Of a stretch of 64,000 nt of DNA, positions 28,133 to 38,978 are shown piece after piece. Below the pieces are notes generated by a model. It was not told where the DNA came from and did not search any database. It saw nothing but the letters and a program-made list of their open reading frames with translations. Position 1 is the first letter of the stretch; each line of letters starts with the position of its first letter. Source of the stretch: Syngnathus acus (Eukaryota; Chordata; Actinopteri; Syngnathiformes; Syngnathidae); assembly GCF_901709675.1 (NCBI RefSeq), contig NC_051087.1, forward strand, positions 18,044,067 to 18,108,066. The letters are read 5' to 3'. Both the position numbers and the translations under genes were made by a program.

Positions 28133-28905
28133 TGCTAGAGTGTGGTTGAAAATTTCACGAGAGAGAAGAGAACAAATTCAAAAAATAGAAAGATAAAAAG
28201 TGATGAGGCCGCCATTCAATTAAGATTTGAAAAAGAATTCAGGTTGCACAGTGGCACCCCAATCAATGATGCAGCTGAGAGTGCTTATCAGCACCATCTT
28301 AAAAATGCGCTCCTCACTGGTCTCCCCCCTGACTTAGGCAACTGGGTGAGGAAACACTTGGTGGAAGCGGACACTGCTTGTGTTACAACGACCATGCAGT
28401 GGGCCAGAGACGCTGACAAAGTGATCAAAAAAGGCGAAAGTTCTGATGTATTTCATCTAGATGATGATGGTAATGATCTAGATGAAGATACAACGGTCTT
28501 CTTCCAAAGTTCCCAAAGGGGCAGAGGAAGAGTTAGAGACCAACAAGGTCGCAAGCCACCATTCAAATCAAAACCCCCATCAGATTCAGACAACTGTTGG
28601 AACTGTGGGAAACATGGGACACTGGTCAAGAGAGTGTCGTCATAAAAAACAAAACCCATCAAAGGGCGGAGGAAGAGGCAGAGGAAAAGTCAAATTTTCA
28701 GCATGACAAGCTTCCTCCCCTTTGACCGCTCATGCTCATACAGAGAAAGAAATAATAGATGTCCATACAGCCAAACATATCATTGTCAGATTATTAGAAT
28801 TTTTTTTAGATTATTAGAGCTCCTGTCCATACAAGAAGTATGACAATGCTGTTTGTATGCCCAATGACAAATGACCAGGGATCAAATTGTGTGCACACTA
28901 AAGTT

Positions 28906-31413
28906 CATCATCATCGGTTTAAAGTCCGCTTTCCAGGCGCCGCTGGGTTGGACTGGATTCTCGATATGGCCTTCTTCCACCGGGAACGGTCCATGGCCAT
29001 CTCGTGGTTGATGCCGAGTGCCTTCATGTCGGCTGCCACGGTCATCTGCCAGGTCTTTTTAGGTCGGCCACTGGGTCTTGTTCCCTCTACGTTATACGAC
29101 ATAACTTTCTTCACCCAGTCGTTCTCGTCCTTCCTCACTACATGTCCGTATCATCGCAGTCTGCCTCTCCTCACCACATCCACTATGGCCTCCACTCCCA
29201 TCTTCTTTCTCAGCTCTGCACTGGTCTTTTCCTCCCTCATTGACACACCACACATCCATCTGATCATCCTCATTTCTGCTCTGTTTAGTTTGTCTTCGTG
29301 TTCTGTTTTCAGGGCCCATGCCTCACTTCCGTATGTCATACTACTTCTGACACAGGCTGAGTACACTTGGCCTCTCATCTTCAGGGATGGGGCCTTAGAT
29401 GTTAAGAACGGCATGAGTTCCCTGAATTTCTTCCACCCGCTTCTCACCCTTGTGGTCACTGCTAGGTCCACCCCCCCATCAGCGTTAAGCATGTCTCCAA
29501 GGTAGCAGAAGCTGTCCACCACCTCGTACATCTCCCCATCTACCACGAGCCCCTCTTGCTCAGCTGGGTCTGCTTGGGCGACTTCTCCCCTACACCGCTT
29601 GCATTGGAAGGTCTCACTTACAGCTAGTAGGCTGCCTTTTACTCCGCTGCATCTTCGGTGTACCCATCTCTGGCAACCCTTGCACCGGATAGAGTTAGCT
29701 TGCACTCCCTTCCCGCAAACTCCACATGGCCATGCTCCTGACTGCGATATCACTCCCAGGCCAGCACCACCGACCATGACCTTTGATTTTGCCGCATTCA
29801 CCTTCATTCCTTTCACTTCCAGGCATGTCTTCCAGGCCGCTAGCTTCCCAGCTAGGTCTTCTCGACTGTGAGCCATCAATACCAGGTCATCCGCGTAGAG
29901 CAGCTCCCATGGTAGTCCACCCCTCACTTCCCTCGATACCACATCCATCACGATAGCAAACAGTAATGGGCTGAGCACTGATCCCTGGTGCACCCTGACT
30001 TCAAACCCATTACTGTCGCCAACTCCTGTTCTAACAGCTGTGCAGGCTCTGCAGTAGAGAGCCATCACAGGCTTAACCAGTCCCTCTTCCACGCCCGACT
30101 TCCTTAGGGCCCACCTCACCACCTCCCTTGGCACCCTGTCGAACGCTTTTTCCAGGTCAACAAAAGCGAAGTACAACCTCTTCTCCTGGTGTTTCTCTTG
30201 CATCTGTCGGATGACAAAAATTGCGTCTGTTGTACCTTTACCAGGCATGAAGCCATACTGCATCTCGTCCACCTTTACCCGTGACCAGACCCTCCTTTCC
30301 AACACCCTCTCTAATAGCTTCATTCCATGCTCCAGCAGCTTTATGGCCCTGTATGACCCGCATGCGAGTGGGTCCCCCTTCCCTTTGAATAGAGGCACCA
30401 GGACGCTTCTTGTCCAGTCCTCCGGAATGTGCCCCTCAGCGATGAAACTGTTACACAGGTCGGTCATCCACTGCACACCGACGTCTGCCGCTGCCTTTAG
30501 CATCTCTGCCACCACTCCAGATGGTCCAGCTGCCTTTCCATCCTTCATGGCCTTCATGGCTTTTCCCATTTCTGTCCGTGTGATCGGGCCACATTCACCC
30601 TCCACTTCGTCGCATCTCGCCTCTCCATCCCAGTCATTCTCCACATTCAGCAGCTTCTCCATGTACCTTCGCCATACTTCCTTCACTCCTCTGTTGTCTG
30701 TCACGATGTTGCCATCCTCATCCTTGACACAGTTTGCACCGGTCACATCACGCCTCTCCTTAACCATTTGCTTCGCTATCTTGAAGAAGCTCTTTTGTCC
30801 TCTCTCACTCTCCAATTCACTTGCAAATTATTTCCTCTTGGTCTCTTGGGCCTCCCCCACTGCTGTCCGTGACGCCCTCCTTGCCTCTACATACCACGCT
30901 CGGTCTGCCTCCCTTTTAGATTTCTTCCATACTTTATGGCACCTCCTCTTCTCATTCACCGCTCTTTCGACGCTGTCATTCCACCACCATGTCTCTCTTT
31001 GTCTTGCTTTACCCTTTGACCATCCGCACACCTCCTCTGTGGCTTCAAGCAGAGCCTTCTTCATTGCCTGCCACTTGCCATCCACACCACCCGACTCCAT
31101 CATCTCCTCCACTTCTTCTGCTATATGCTCAATCTTCTCCCTAAACTCGTTTTTATTCCCTCCGCTATGTAGCTTCCACACCTTCAACTTGGGAGGATGA
31201 TTCTTAGCCCCCACCTTCTTGTTCCGCAGAGTTAGGTCTCCGATGACTAGGCGATGCTGAGACACACACTCTTCTCCGGGGATTGCCTTGGCATCCCTGA
31301 CCAGGACGCGGTCCTCCTTTCTGACCATGATGTAATCTATTGTGCTCTTGCAGCCACCCGAACTGTATGTTACTAATTTGGCTTCGTCCTTTTTGAAAAG
31401 CGTGTTGCACCAC
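28906..31413 (-). mobile_element. RTE-type LINE, 5'-truncated
   Basis: The 3' end, at the left, carries a short GATGATGATGAA tail, typical of RTE elements. The 5' end breaks inside the endonuclease coding part at about 31413. AAAGTT occurs at both borders (28900-28905, 31414-31419) and may be the target duplication. It lies between gag and env of the ERV. Confidence 0.85.
28911..31413 (-). pseudogene. RTE-type LINE endonuclease-RT with zinc-finger insert
   Basis: Minus strand: the C-terminal part of the endonuclease (CNTLFKKDEAKLVTYSSGGC, CKSTIDYIMVRKED), a linker, one in-frame TAA (30830-30828), then 554 open codons. RT motifs: YGFMPGKGTTDAIFVIRQ, FAFVDLEKAFDRVPREV, HQGSVLSPLLFAIVMD, LLYADDLVLMA (about codons 305-315 of the second part). 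After the RT comes a PHD/RING-like Cys-His cluster (WPCGVCGKGV, CKGCQRWVHRRCSG, FQCKRCRG), then the C-terminal block SFCYLGDML. The frame shifts after 29151. Well preserved but 5'-truncated and interrupted. Confidence 0.9.
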
Positions 31414-31419
31414 AAAGTT

Positions 31420-32189
31420 AAAATTTGCAAATCAAGTGGTAAAGAAATGCAAATTGCTTCTAAAAGATAAATAAAAAATTTGAATGTGCTGTCCTAGCGT
31501 GCGTGGGAGGGACCAGCTCATGATCGACTGCAGGAAATGGCCAGCCTGTGACGAATCATTGGTGCTGGGGCCCCACCCCTTGTGCGCGAGAGCTGTGCAT
31601 GTGTGTGCGTATGTGTTAGAATGATGAAATCAGCTAAACCTTTAGTGCAAACAAATTGCTAGACATTGGTCTATCCAAATTGCACCGCACAACAGAAACA
31701 ATTTTGAAAAATAAAAATGAGCGGAAAAGAGAGAAATCTGTTTGCGGGCCGAAATCGATCCACACTAGTGCATGTTAGTGTCGAGCCCTCATGATAAATT
31801 CGGAAAAAAAACGACAAAACATTCTTTCAGGAATTGGAAGAAGCAAAATTATGAATTTAAGACATTGCAATGCTACATTTATTAGGAATAATTGATTGGT
31901 TGTGTTATAAGATTATACAAACTTCTATATGTGAGCTAAATCTGAGAAATTGAGTTCTTTAAATTTAAAAACAAAGAAAAAAAAATTCTGATTAATTTGC
32001 CAGCAGTTTTTTTGTGTTGAGTTTTTTTTGGACTGGTGGATTGTTTTATCAGGAACCTTGAGTTGAAAATGGTATATGAATGTTGTGTGGAGAGCTTGGA
32101 TAAATCGGGACCAACGTGATAGAAAGACTCCTTTTTGGAGACTGTGTGTGAGATGCAAATGAGCATTGATGAATGATTGCCTGAATGAA
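31420..32189 (+). other. ERV internal sequence without recognisable pol
   Basis: AT-rich sequence between the LINE and env. I looked for RT, RNase H and integrase motifs in all frames and saw none. It may be the far end of a deleted pol or untranslated spacer. Confidence 0.5.
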
Positions 32190-33873
32190 AGGAAAATACA
32201 GGTTGAATGGTTGAAGTTGTTTCACCTCAACCACTGGACGTTACAGAGAGTGCTGTACCCCATTTTCGGAGTGGGGGGAAGTCTGACTACGAAGGGGCCT
32301 CGTCGTTTAGGGCGGGGCGTCTCAATGTTGGTGAAGAATGGAATCCATAAGATCCCCACTCTGACTAGGCAATGGGAAATATCGGTGTCTCTGCCATCCT
32401 AGTAGCAACGGGTCTCCACTTGCCAGGTGGATCCTCTGCTGCGTTGTGGTTGGAGCGTGCTATGGTCTATGGGCTCGTCTGAATAGACCAAGTGACAATG
32501 TCGACCGAGGAAAAAGATGGTCACATGATGAGAACTTTGAGGACTGGTCATGGGACCCCAGAAACCCATACGAAATCAACACTTGGTACCGGTGTGTGAC
32601 GTTCACTGTGCGATCCCACACACAGGAGGGATGCTGTGTGTTCCAAACTCCCCCCCTTCCTCCACGCAAGTTCACCTGGAGGCCAGAACAATGAGCGAAA
32701 TGCATGACCTCTGTGGGAGGAGTTGGATTTCAACTCCGTGCTGTCACAGTCAGTGATGCTACTCCTACCGCCCTGGACTCACAGAAAAGAACCTGTGATC
32801 GAACTCTTTTGGATTAGTCCCAATGTGACTGTTGAAGGACGATAGATGCCACAAGTGGCCTAAACAAAAAGGCTACCTAGAATGCACTACACGTGTTTCA
32901 TCCAAGAAAATGAAACCCACGAATGCATTAACGACTGCTCTCCAGGAGGAAACTGGATGGGAGCTTTGGACATCACCGCTGAGTGCCAGGATGGGAGAGC
33001 CATTTCGAGGCATAAGGGCTCTCCTACCAACATGGCTGCACCATCGGAAGGGACCTACTTAATTCAGAATGGCTCGTGGCTTTGTGGTCACAAGAGTTGT
33101 CCGATGCTGTCCGCCAACTGGACACGGGTGTGTGCACCAGTGTGGGGGACCGACCACACCTACAGGATACAACATCATCAGCTGACAGCACACAACTCTC
33201 CTGGACATCGACGCAGGGCTGTTGCAACCTTTGAACCACATTATCCCGTCTGGGGTGCGAATGTCCCTGACAGCCACAAAGTGTGGCCCGTCGGAGACAA
33301 AGTCGTTCATGCGCTTTTTCCTTGGATCGGAGTTGGAAAACAATACCTCTTCATCGAGACACTGAACTATCGTTTTCAATCCTTTGTGAATCTCTCACGG
33401 CAAGTCTACGATGGACAAAACAGAGAGATTCAGGCTATTGGACTAATGGTCTTGCAAAACAAGATGGTTCTGGACTTGATGACTGCAGAGCAAGGTGGCG
33501 TGTGCCACATCATTGGGACTTCCTGTTGCACATACATTCCAGGAGTTAATGACACACATCAACGACGCCGTGAACTGACTGAAGAATTTACACCCAGGCC
33601 ATGTCAAAAGACAAAGTCCCACATCAATGGGGTTTCTTTTCATGGCTATTCTCTGGTGCTTGGTGGCAACTGCTATTGAAACTTGTGACTCCTATGCTTG
33701 TTGTGCTGGTATTGTTGTGCTCGTTTACAACCTGTGTTATCTCATGTTTGAAGTCAGCTGTATCAAGATCTGTGTCTTCTACCGTAGCTGAAGTCCGAAT
33801 GCAACATCTTAGGCATGTTGAATGTGATGATTTTAATGCGCTGCGGACAGAAGATTGCGATAATGCTGATTAG
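32190..33873 (+). pseudogene. ERV env relic
   Basis: The surface part is broken into several frames (open pieces at 32446-32694 and from 32882). The piece from 32882 to 33679 holds Cys-rich surface sequence, a basic cleavage-like RRRA site (about 33210), and the ectodomain of the transmembrane subunit. That ectodomain carries the conserved LQNKMVLD segment and a CX6CC motif, as in gamma- and epsilon-type retroviral envelopes. The membrane anchor (LLLKLVTPMLVVLVLLCSF) and tail lie in another frame (33601-33873), so a frameshift separates ectodomain and anchor. Surface and anchor cannot be made as one protein. Described only. Confidence 0.88.
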
Positions 33874-34047
33874 CTGAACGTTTTTCACAGAAAGTTGATA
33901 ATCTGACAGTCGGAAATGCCTCGCAAGTGATAAATACGTTGATGTACTGTTTCTGTGTTTTTGTTTTTATTTTTCTATCTTCATTATATTTTCTTTCTTA
34001 TGTTTGTTAATCGGGGTGACATAATCATATGATAAACAGGAGGGATA

Positions 34048-34476
34048 TGTTAGGGTTGATAGATTAGTTTGATCCTATGATTATGTTGGAATGTAACCTG
34101 TAATAATTAACCTAGCTTGTCCTGTCTTAACAAAAGTAGTAGAACAAAGTGCAAAGATCTTTTGAACTGATTGACCAGCTGCAGAGGAAGCAATCAAAGT
34201 TGTTCTGTTTACACAACGTCGTAAAAGACCCCCTGCTATGCTTCGACCAGCAGGCCAGGGGTTTCAACCCCATCCTGCCCACTCTCATCCCCACTCTCAC
34301 CCCCACCCTGTTTCTCTCAATAAAAATGTTCTTGCAAGAGGTCTGAGTCAGACCTCATTCGATCATTGCTGTACGCACAGCGACGAATGACTCTCCACTT
34401 GCAAGTGCTTAAAAAGGGCGTACTGTCTCCCGTGTGGTTCTTGCAAAAATAAGTTAGAGTGAGCACCACTCTAACA
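34048..34476 (+). repeat. ERV 3' LTR
   Basis: 429 bp, starts TGTTAGGGTTGATAG, ends CACTCTAACA, preceded by the purine-rich AAACAGGAGGGATA tract. It matches the 5' LTR, with an indel at about 34323-34343. Confidence 0.95.
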
Positions 34477-34481
34477 CTACC

Positions 34482-34599
34482 GCTATAGTTGGGAAGCCTG
34501 AGGACTGTATAGGGGGTTGGCTCAGATGGTTATGCTCTTTTTGCCCCCGGGTGTCAATCAAACAGCGCGCACACGAAGCAAACTGCTATACGTACCAGG
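34482..34599. other. Family C interior, unassigned
   Basis: Sequence directly right of the ERV, contiguous with 25648 in the empty site. No coding signal seen. Confidence 0.35.
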
Positions 34600-35270
34600 C
34601 TATTTCATGTCAAAATAGGCTGCTCTGTTAATGTTTCGAGTAAATCTACGGATCGATATGGAAGGGAAACATAGGTAAGTAGTACCAATGCGTTAGGTCG
34701 AACTTTAATCAGTTCCGATCATTTTATAGGAGATCGTTTGAGAAACGCGATTGTTTACACTTTGCTGAGGCTCATGGGAGATTGCGAGCTGAGGCTCGTG
34801 GGACTTTGCGGATGGCTAATGCTATAACGATAGCTGCTATACGTACCAGGATATTTCATGTCAAAATAGGCTGCTCTGTTAATGTTTCGAGTAAATCTAC
34901 GGATCGATATGGAAGGGAAACATAGGTAAGTAGTACCAATGCGTTAGATCGAACTTTAGTCAGTTCCGATCATTTTATAGGAGATCGTTTGAGAAACGCG
35001 ATTGTTTACACTTTGCTGAGGCTCATGGGAGATTGCGAGCTGAGGCTCGTGGGACTTTGCGGATGGCTAATGCTATAACGATAGCTGCTATACGTACCAG
35101 GCTATTTCATGTGAAAATAGGCTGCTCTGTTAATGTTTCGAGTAAATCTACGGATCGATATGGAAGGGAAACATAGGTAAGTAGAACCAATGCGTTAGAT
35201 CGAACTTTAGTCAGTTCCGATCATTTTATAGGAGATCGTTTGAGAAACGCGATTGTTTACAGAGGGCTCG
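34600..35270 (-). repeat. 251-bp tandem repeat, about 2.7 units
   Basis: CGCGATTGTTTACA recurs near 34746, 34998 and 35249, a period of about 251 bp. It is the same monomer as the array at 52739-54170, in opposite orientation. Confidence 0.92.
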
Positions 35271-35568
35271 TTGGTTATTGGCTAGTGCAGCGGTGGCCAA
35301 CCCGCGGCTCGCGAGCCGCATGCGGCTCTTTGGCTGGTTTCATGCGGCTCTTTTACGTTCATATCAACATTTGTGTTTATTTTTCGTGCGTATTTGCTTC
35401 GCTTGAGTTCAATATGGTATTTTGGTCAAACGCGCATGCGCGTGAGGTGAAATCCCGCAAAAGAGGAGGGACAAACAGAGCGATTGGTTTTTCTGGCTTT
35501 TTAATGAATGGCGACTGTGACTACGGGGGCCCATTAGGTCCAGAAAAGCTGACAAGACGCTTGCCAGA

Positions 35569-35997
35569 ATGGCAAGGAAAAAATGCACAGCTAAACGAAT
35601 ATATGACGATGAACACAGGACGTTTTTAACAGGGTTAAAGTTGTTTTTTGTTGAACGCTATGGCAAGCCATTCTGCCTGATATGTCGGACGTCATTGGCG
35701 CATTTAAAAGCTTCAAATGGTCAGCGCCACTTCAGCTCACTTCATGCCAATATCGATAAGGACTTTGCAAAAGGGACTGAATTTCGCAAGCACAAATTTG
35801 GACACTTTGAAAAGTCAGGTAGAAAAATAGGTACAGTTTTTCAGAAAAATTACGAAGCACTCAGACTGTCACACTTGCATTGTTTCAACTGGCTTGGAAC
35901 ATTGCACGGGCTAAAAAGCCATACAATGAAGTGGAGTTCGTTAAAATATGCCTCAGTGACGTTATTGAAATCTTGTCTCCTGAAAACGACAAACTAA
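35569..35997 (+). pseudogene. hAT transposase N-terminal fragment (BED-like zinc finger)
   Basis: The frame reads MARKKCTAKRIYDDEHRTFL…ERYGKPFCLICRTSLAHLKASNGQRHFSSLHANI. The CxxC…HxxxxH spacing is a degenerate BED-type zinc finger as in ZBED5/FAM200/GTF2IRD2-like hAT proteins. It continues with LRLSHLHCFNWLGTLHGLKS before stopping. The catalytic core and dimerisation domain are absent, so the element depended on another copy. Confidence 0.75.
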
Positions 35998-36217
35998 AAA
36001 TGGTCTGTCCCGCCACACATAGTAAGTGAAAAAACTTATGTTTTTGTTTGTGGAATTTGTTGAACTGAGAGTTGTTCTGTGTGAGACAATGCACACAATG
36101 TTCATTGTTGAAAATGTGGTCTTTGGTCTGTGGTTTTAGTACTGTAGGAGTCAATTTGTCATTATCATGTTGGTGCGTGACATAATAATGTCACACAATA
36201 AATTTTGCTGAGCAGAG

Positions 36218-36253
36218 GGGTGTGTGTGTGTGTGTGCGCGCGTGTGCATGTTT

Positions 36254-36284
<31 letters not shown>

Positions 36285-36302
36285 TGTTCATGTGGGGGGG
36301 GG
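36218..36302. repeat. (GT)n and poly-G tract
   Basis: GT repeats with a 17-base G run, inside the hAT element. Low-complexity sequence, likely variable in length. Confidence 0.95.
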
Positions 36303-36564
36303 TCATGTGTGCTCATGTGTATGATGTGGCTCTTTGCGATGACACAGTAAAAAATGTGGCTCTTAGTCTCTGACTGGTTGGCCACCCCTGGGCTAGTGGA
36401 TGCATACCGCAACCCTAGTCAACCTCAGTTTGTTGCAGTATAGCTTCTATTTTATGCGCCTTATAATCCGGTGCGCCTTATATATGGACAAAGTTTTAAA
36501 ATGGGCCGTTCATTGAAGGTGCGCCTTATAACCCGGTGCGCCTTTTAGTGCGGAAAATACGGTA

Positions 36565-36838
36565 CTCACTTTGTGTCAAAGACGCACACAATCACAGCAA
36601 CATACTCAGTCGATACCTGCAACCTTTAACTTACAAGCTCAAGTTCCAACAATCACGATAAACTGAGGTAACTCACGCGAGACTTAAGGCGCGGTGATGT
36701 AACTTCACTTTAAAGATATCTGGCGCCATCTAGTGTTGTGAATATTTATAATGTCTAGACCCCGAAAGTAAGACGACCCCCACTTTTTCAGTCTTATTAC
36801 AATGCAAAAAACATCGTCTTATATTCGGGCCAAAACGG
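36565..36838. other. Family C right arm
   Basis: It runs from the TA after the B element to the C right end (CATCGTCTTATATTCGGGCC). It includes AAAGATATCTGGCGCCATCTAG. No coding sequence. Confidence 0.6.
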
Positions 36839-37330
36839 TAAACTATACTATATTGACTGGAATACAAGAGACAAATTAGTGCTTATAATTATTGAGAACC
36901 ATTTTCCTCAAAAAATTGTCTCCTTGTTGCTTCACTAAAGGAGACGGGGGAGAAAAAGACAGCTTCTACGCGGCCTCCCCTCTGCGTAGCTTACAGGTTT
37001 GATAAGCCTACAAAAGCGAAACTAATGTCTTTGCCACGTCTGCAGACCGCACAAAGCCTAGCTGGTTTAGCATTACTGCAGATCAACGTTGAAGGCCTTA
37101 CCACCGCTAAACTCAACGTCATCGAACAGATCGCCATTAAAAACAAGGTGACTATAGTTCTACTGCAGGAGACCCACATTGAAAACAAGAACTTCTTGAA
37201 GCTTCCTGCGTACACTGGCTGGCCACACCGCCGACAAACATCACGGCATAGCGACGTTCGTTCGTAACGACATGGCTTGGTCAGCCATAGCACAGTCCGC
37301 AAAAGATGCAGAGGTGGAATGGATTACAAC

Positions 37331-38978
37331 CAGGGCTGTGGACTTGGCTCGGACTCGGGGACTCGGACTCGGTCATTTTTGCCGGACTCGGACTCGGACT
37401 CGGTGCTGATTTTGACCGAGTCCACCGAGTCCGACAATAAAAAAAAGAGGCAAGCCGCAGCCAGAGAGTGTCAGGTTACAGTCAGCGCGGTAGGAGTTGG
37501 AAGAAGCAGTAAAAACTCCACCAAACTCGTCGTAATGACACGTGATATATGTTATATCCTTACTATTTTCCAGGTTCTTAGATAGCAAGAATAGGTCGGA
37601 CAACGACGTGAATGATAACTGCTTTATTCCTTACTCACAGTGCGTTCACAGGGCGTACCAGAACAACACAGAATGCCCATCCCACTTCCGGGGTTTTTCT
37701 ACTACGGAATTTGAGTTAGCCCAAAATACACAACATCTCTTCCCCTCTTACAATGAACGTGCTATATGCATGAACAACATAGTCTTATGCACCTATAACT
37801 TGACATCTTCAAGATCTATCAATAACTACCATTAAACAATTATCATATATGGTCCAGACAATTATGACAATAATATTCCCATGAAACCTTAACTTTGGGT
37901 GAGGGTGGACTACCTCGAATTATACCGAATTATAGCGAAAAACCGATGTCGTACGGCGTCGTACGGCGTCAACACTGTTGTTTTCAATAAAAACATGAAA
38001 CGGAAACGTTTCGTGATCAAATCTTTCATAACGAGAATGATTTGAGTGAATTGATTTGAATGAATAATTGAGAAGAAATTTTAGTTCTGAAGGCTCCTTT
38101 TGTCCCAAGCAAAGTGACAGATGGTGGGGAGGGGGGATAAAAATTGTAAAATCAATTCACTCAAATCATTCTCGTTATGAAAGATTTGATCACAAAACGT
38201 GTGTGGCTTTTTCTTAAATGAACACGTTTGACATTGCTATCGTGTCAGCTTTTAATTATATTGCGCTGTCATGTTAAAGCAAATTAATAAATGCAACAAT
38301 ATTAATTTGCTTTGAAAATACCTGAGTAATAAAATAAAATGGATGGATGGATGAATGATGATCACAATTAAGTATAAAGTCTCCTTTGTAATATATACTC
38401 CTTGTAGCCTGTACCCAAAAAGAGGAGTTTCTTTGCATCGAGGTTTATGCAAAGAGCTCACGTAATTATATTGGTTTTGGTGAAGTGAATGAGTGTTCCG
38501 TCTGTACGACTGGTCTTTGAATGCACCCCGCTTCAATGGCAGAACGCGGATGAATTTAAAGACATCAAATGAGAATAATCCTCTATAAAAATTAAAATTG
38601 ACTGACGCAAACGTGAGTTCCTCATGTTTTTATTGAAAACAACAGTGCTGACGCCGTACGACATGGGTTTTTCGCTTTCCAAATAAGGGGTCGTCACTAA
38701 TTATTTGTGTTTAGATAAATGTCTGAGCTATAATGGTGTAATTAATGATTAAAACTTGAAAGTATCTGTTTATTGTATTCGTTTATATGTTTAATAAAGA
38801 CAAAGCCATCACAAAACTGTTGTAATTATTTAGATTTTGATCTAAATTAGCCTTGAATAAAGACTAAGCAGTCACATGAATTAACAGAAAAAATGGACAG
38901 CCGGACTCGGACTCGGACTCATGGTCAAGAGGCCGGACTCGGACTCGGAGCAAAAATCCGACCGAGTCCACAGCCGTA
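37331..38978 (+). mobile_element. hAT element (GGACTCGG family), complete copy
   Basis: Perfect 8-bp duplication ATTACAAC (37323-37330, 38979-38986). The left end is CAGGGCTGTGGACTTGG, the right end CCGAGTCCACAGCC plus three degenerate bases. Subterminal regions consist of CGGACTC repeats. No transposase. A second inverted-repeat element sits inside (37936-38674). Confidence 0.92.
37936..38674. mobile_element. Nested inverted-repeat element (GTCGTACGGCGTC)
   Basis: The left arm CGAAAAACCGATGTCGTACG…AACACTGTTGTTTTCAATAA pairs with the right arm TTATTGAAAACAACAGTGCT…GACATGGGTTTTTCG. The left arm has an extra 10-bp copy of GTACGGCGTC. A second internal inverted repeat (about 42 bp) lies at 38016-38057 and 38151-38193. 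Superfamily unknown; no coding. Confidence 0.65.

Larger units (their letters stand above)
26864..28706 (+). pseudogene. ERV gag relic interrupted by hAT
   Basis: The start MGNKNSKSL has the Gly-2 context for myristoylation of a retroviral matrix protein. The matrix part runs to about 27090, then a 1034-bp hAT interrupts. The capsid C-terminal part resumes at 28133 (AAESAYQHHLKNALLTGLPP) and leads to a basic RG-rich nucleocapsid with a single CCHC zinc knuckle (about 28595-28640). A frameshift lies within the knuckle. Most of the capsid N-terminal part appears deleted. Not functional. Confidence 0.85.
25649..34476 (+). mobile_element. Endogenous retrovirus, defective, lacking pol
   Basis: A 5-bp duplication CTACC flanks it (25644-25648, 34477-34481). 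It has two LTRs (422 and 429 bp), a tRNA-Phe primer site, a leader with tandem repeats, a gag relic and an env relic. Between gag and env I find no protease, RT or integrase; 2.5 kb of that gap is an RTE-type LINE. A hAT interrupts gag. The env transmembrane part is of the gamma/epsilon-like type. The copy is not capable of expression as a virus. Confidence 0.93.
35288..36390 (+). mobile_element. hAT element (GGTGGCCAACC family), deleted
   Basis: Perfect 8-bp duplication GGCTAGTG (35280-35287, 36391-36398). The left end is CAGCGGTGGCCAACCCGCGG, the right end CTGGTTGGCCACCCCTG. It carries the N-terminal part of a transposase gene and a (GT)n/G-run tract at 36218-36302. Confidence 0.93.
34600..36562 (-). 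mobile_element. Family B TIR element (TATAAGGCGC), truncated
   Basis: The right end is AGTGCGGAAAATACGG followed by TA (36563-36564), with repeated GTGCGCCTTATA motifs. It is the reverse orientation of the left arm of the copy at 49304-54408 (shared ATAGAAGCTATACTGCAACA and TGACTAGGGTTGCGGTATGC). The left end is missing. It contains about three 251-bp repeats and a hAT. Confidence 0.75.
25230..36838. mobile_element. Family C TIR element (ATAAGACGAC), swollen by insertions
   Basis: The left end CCGTATTGGCCCGAATATAAG plus ACGAC pairs with the right end GTCTTATATTCGGGCCAAAACGG, and TA flanks both (25228-25229, 36839-36840). The original interior is probably under 1 kb; the rest is an ERV, a family B element and a hAT. 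The left end lies only 20 bp upstream of the kdm2b exon in transcript sense. The TIR resembles families A and B (TACCGTA…TATAAG). Confidence 0.75.

Noticed and set aside
30211-31200. 329-codon plus-strand open frame
   Set aside because: Antisense shadow of the RTE-type LINE gene, which has conserved RT and endonuclease motifs on the minus strand.
31420-32189. Remaining ERV pol
   Set aside because: No RT, RNase H or integrase motif in any frame.
35240-35629. 129-codon frame across the hAT left end
   Set aside because: It crosses the 251-bp repeat and the hAT terminus; the transposase-like part is in the other frame from 35569.
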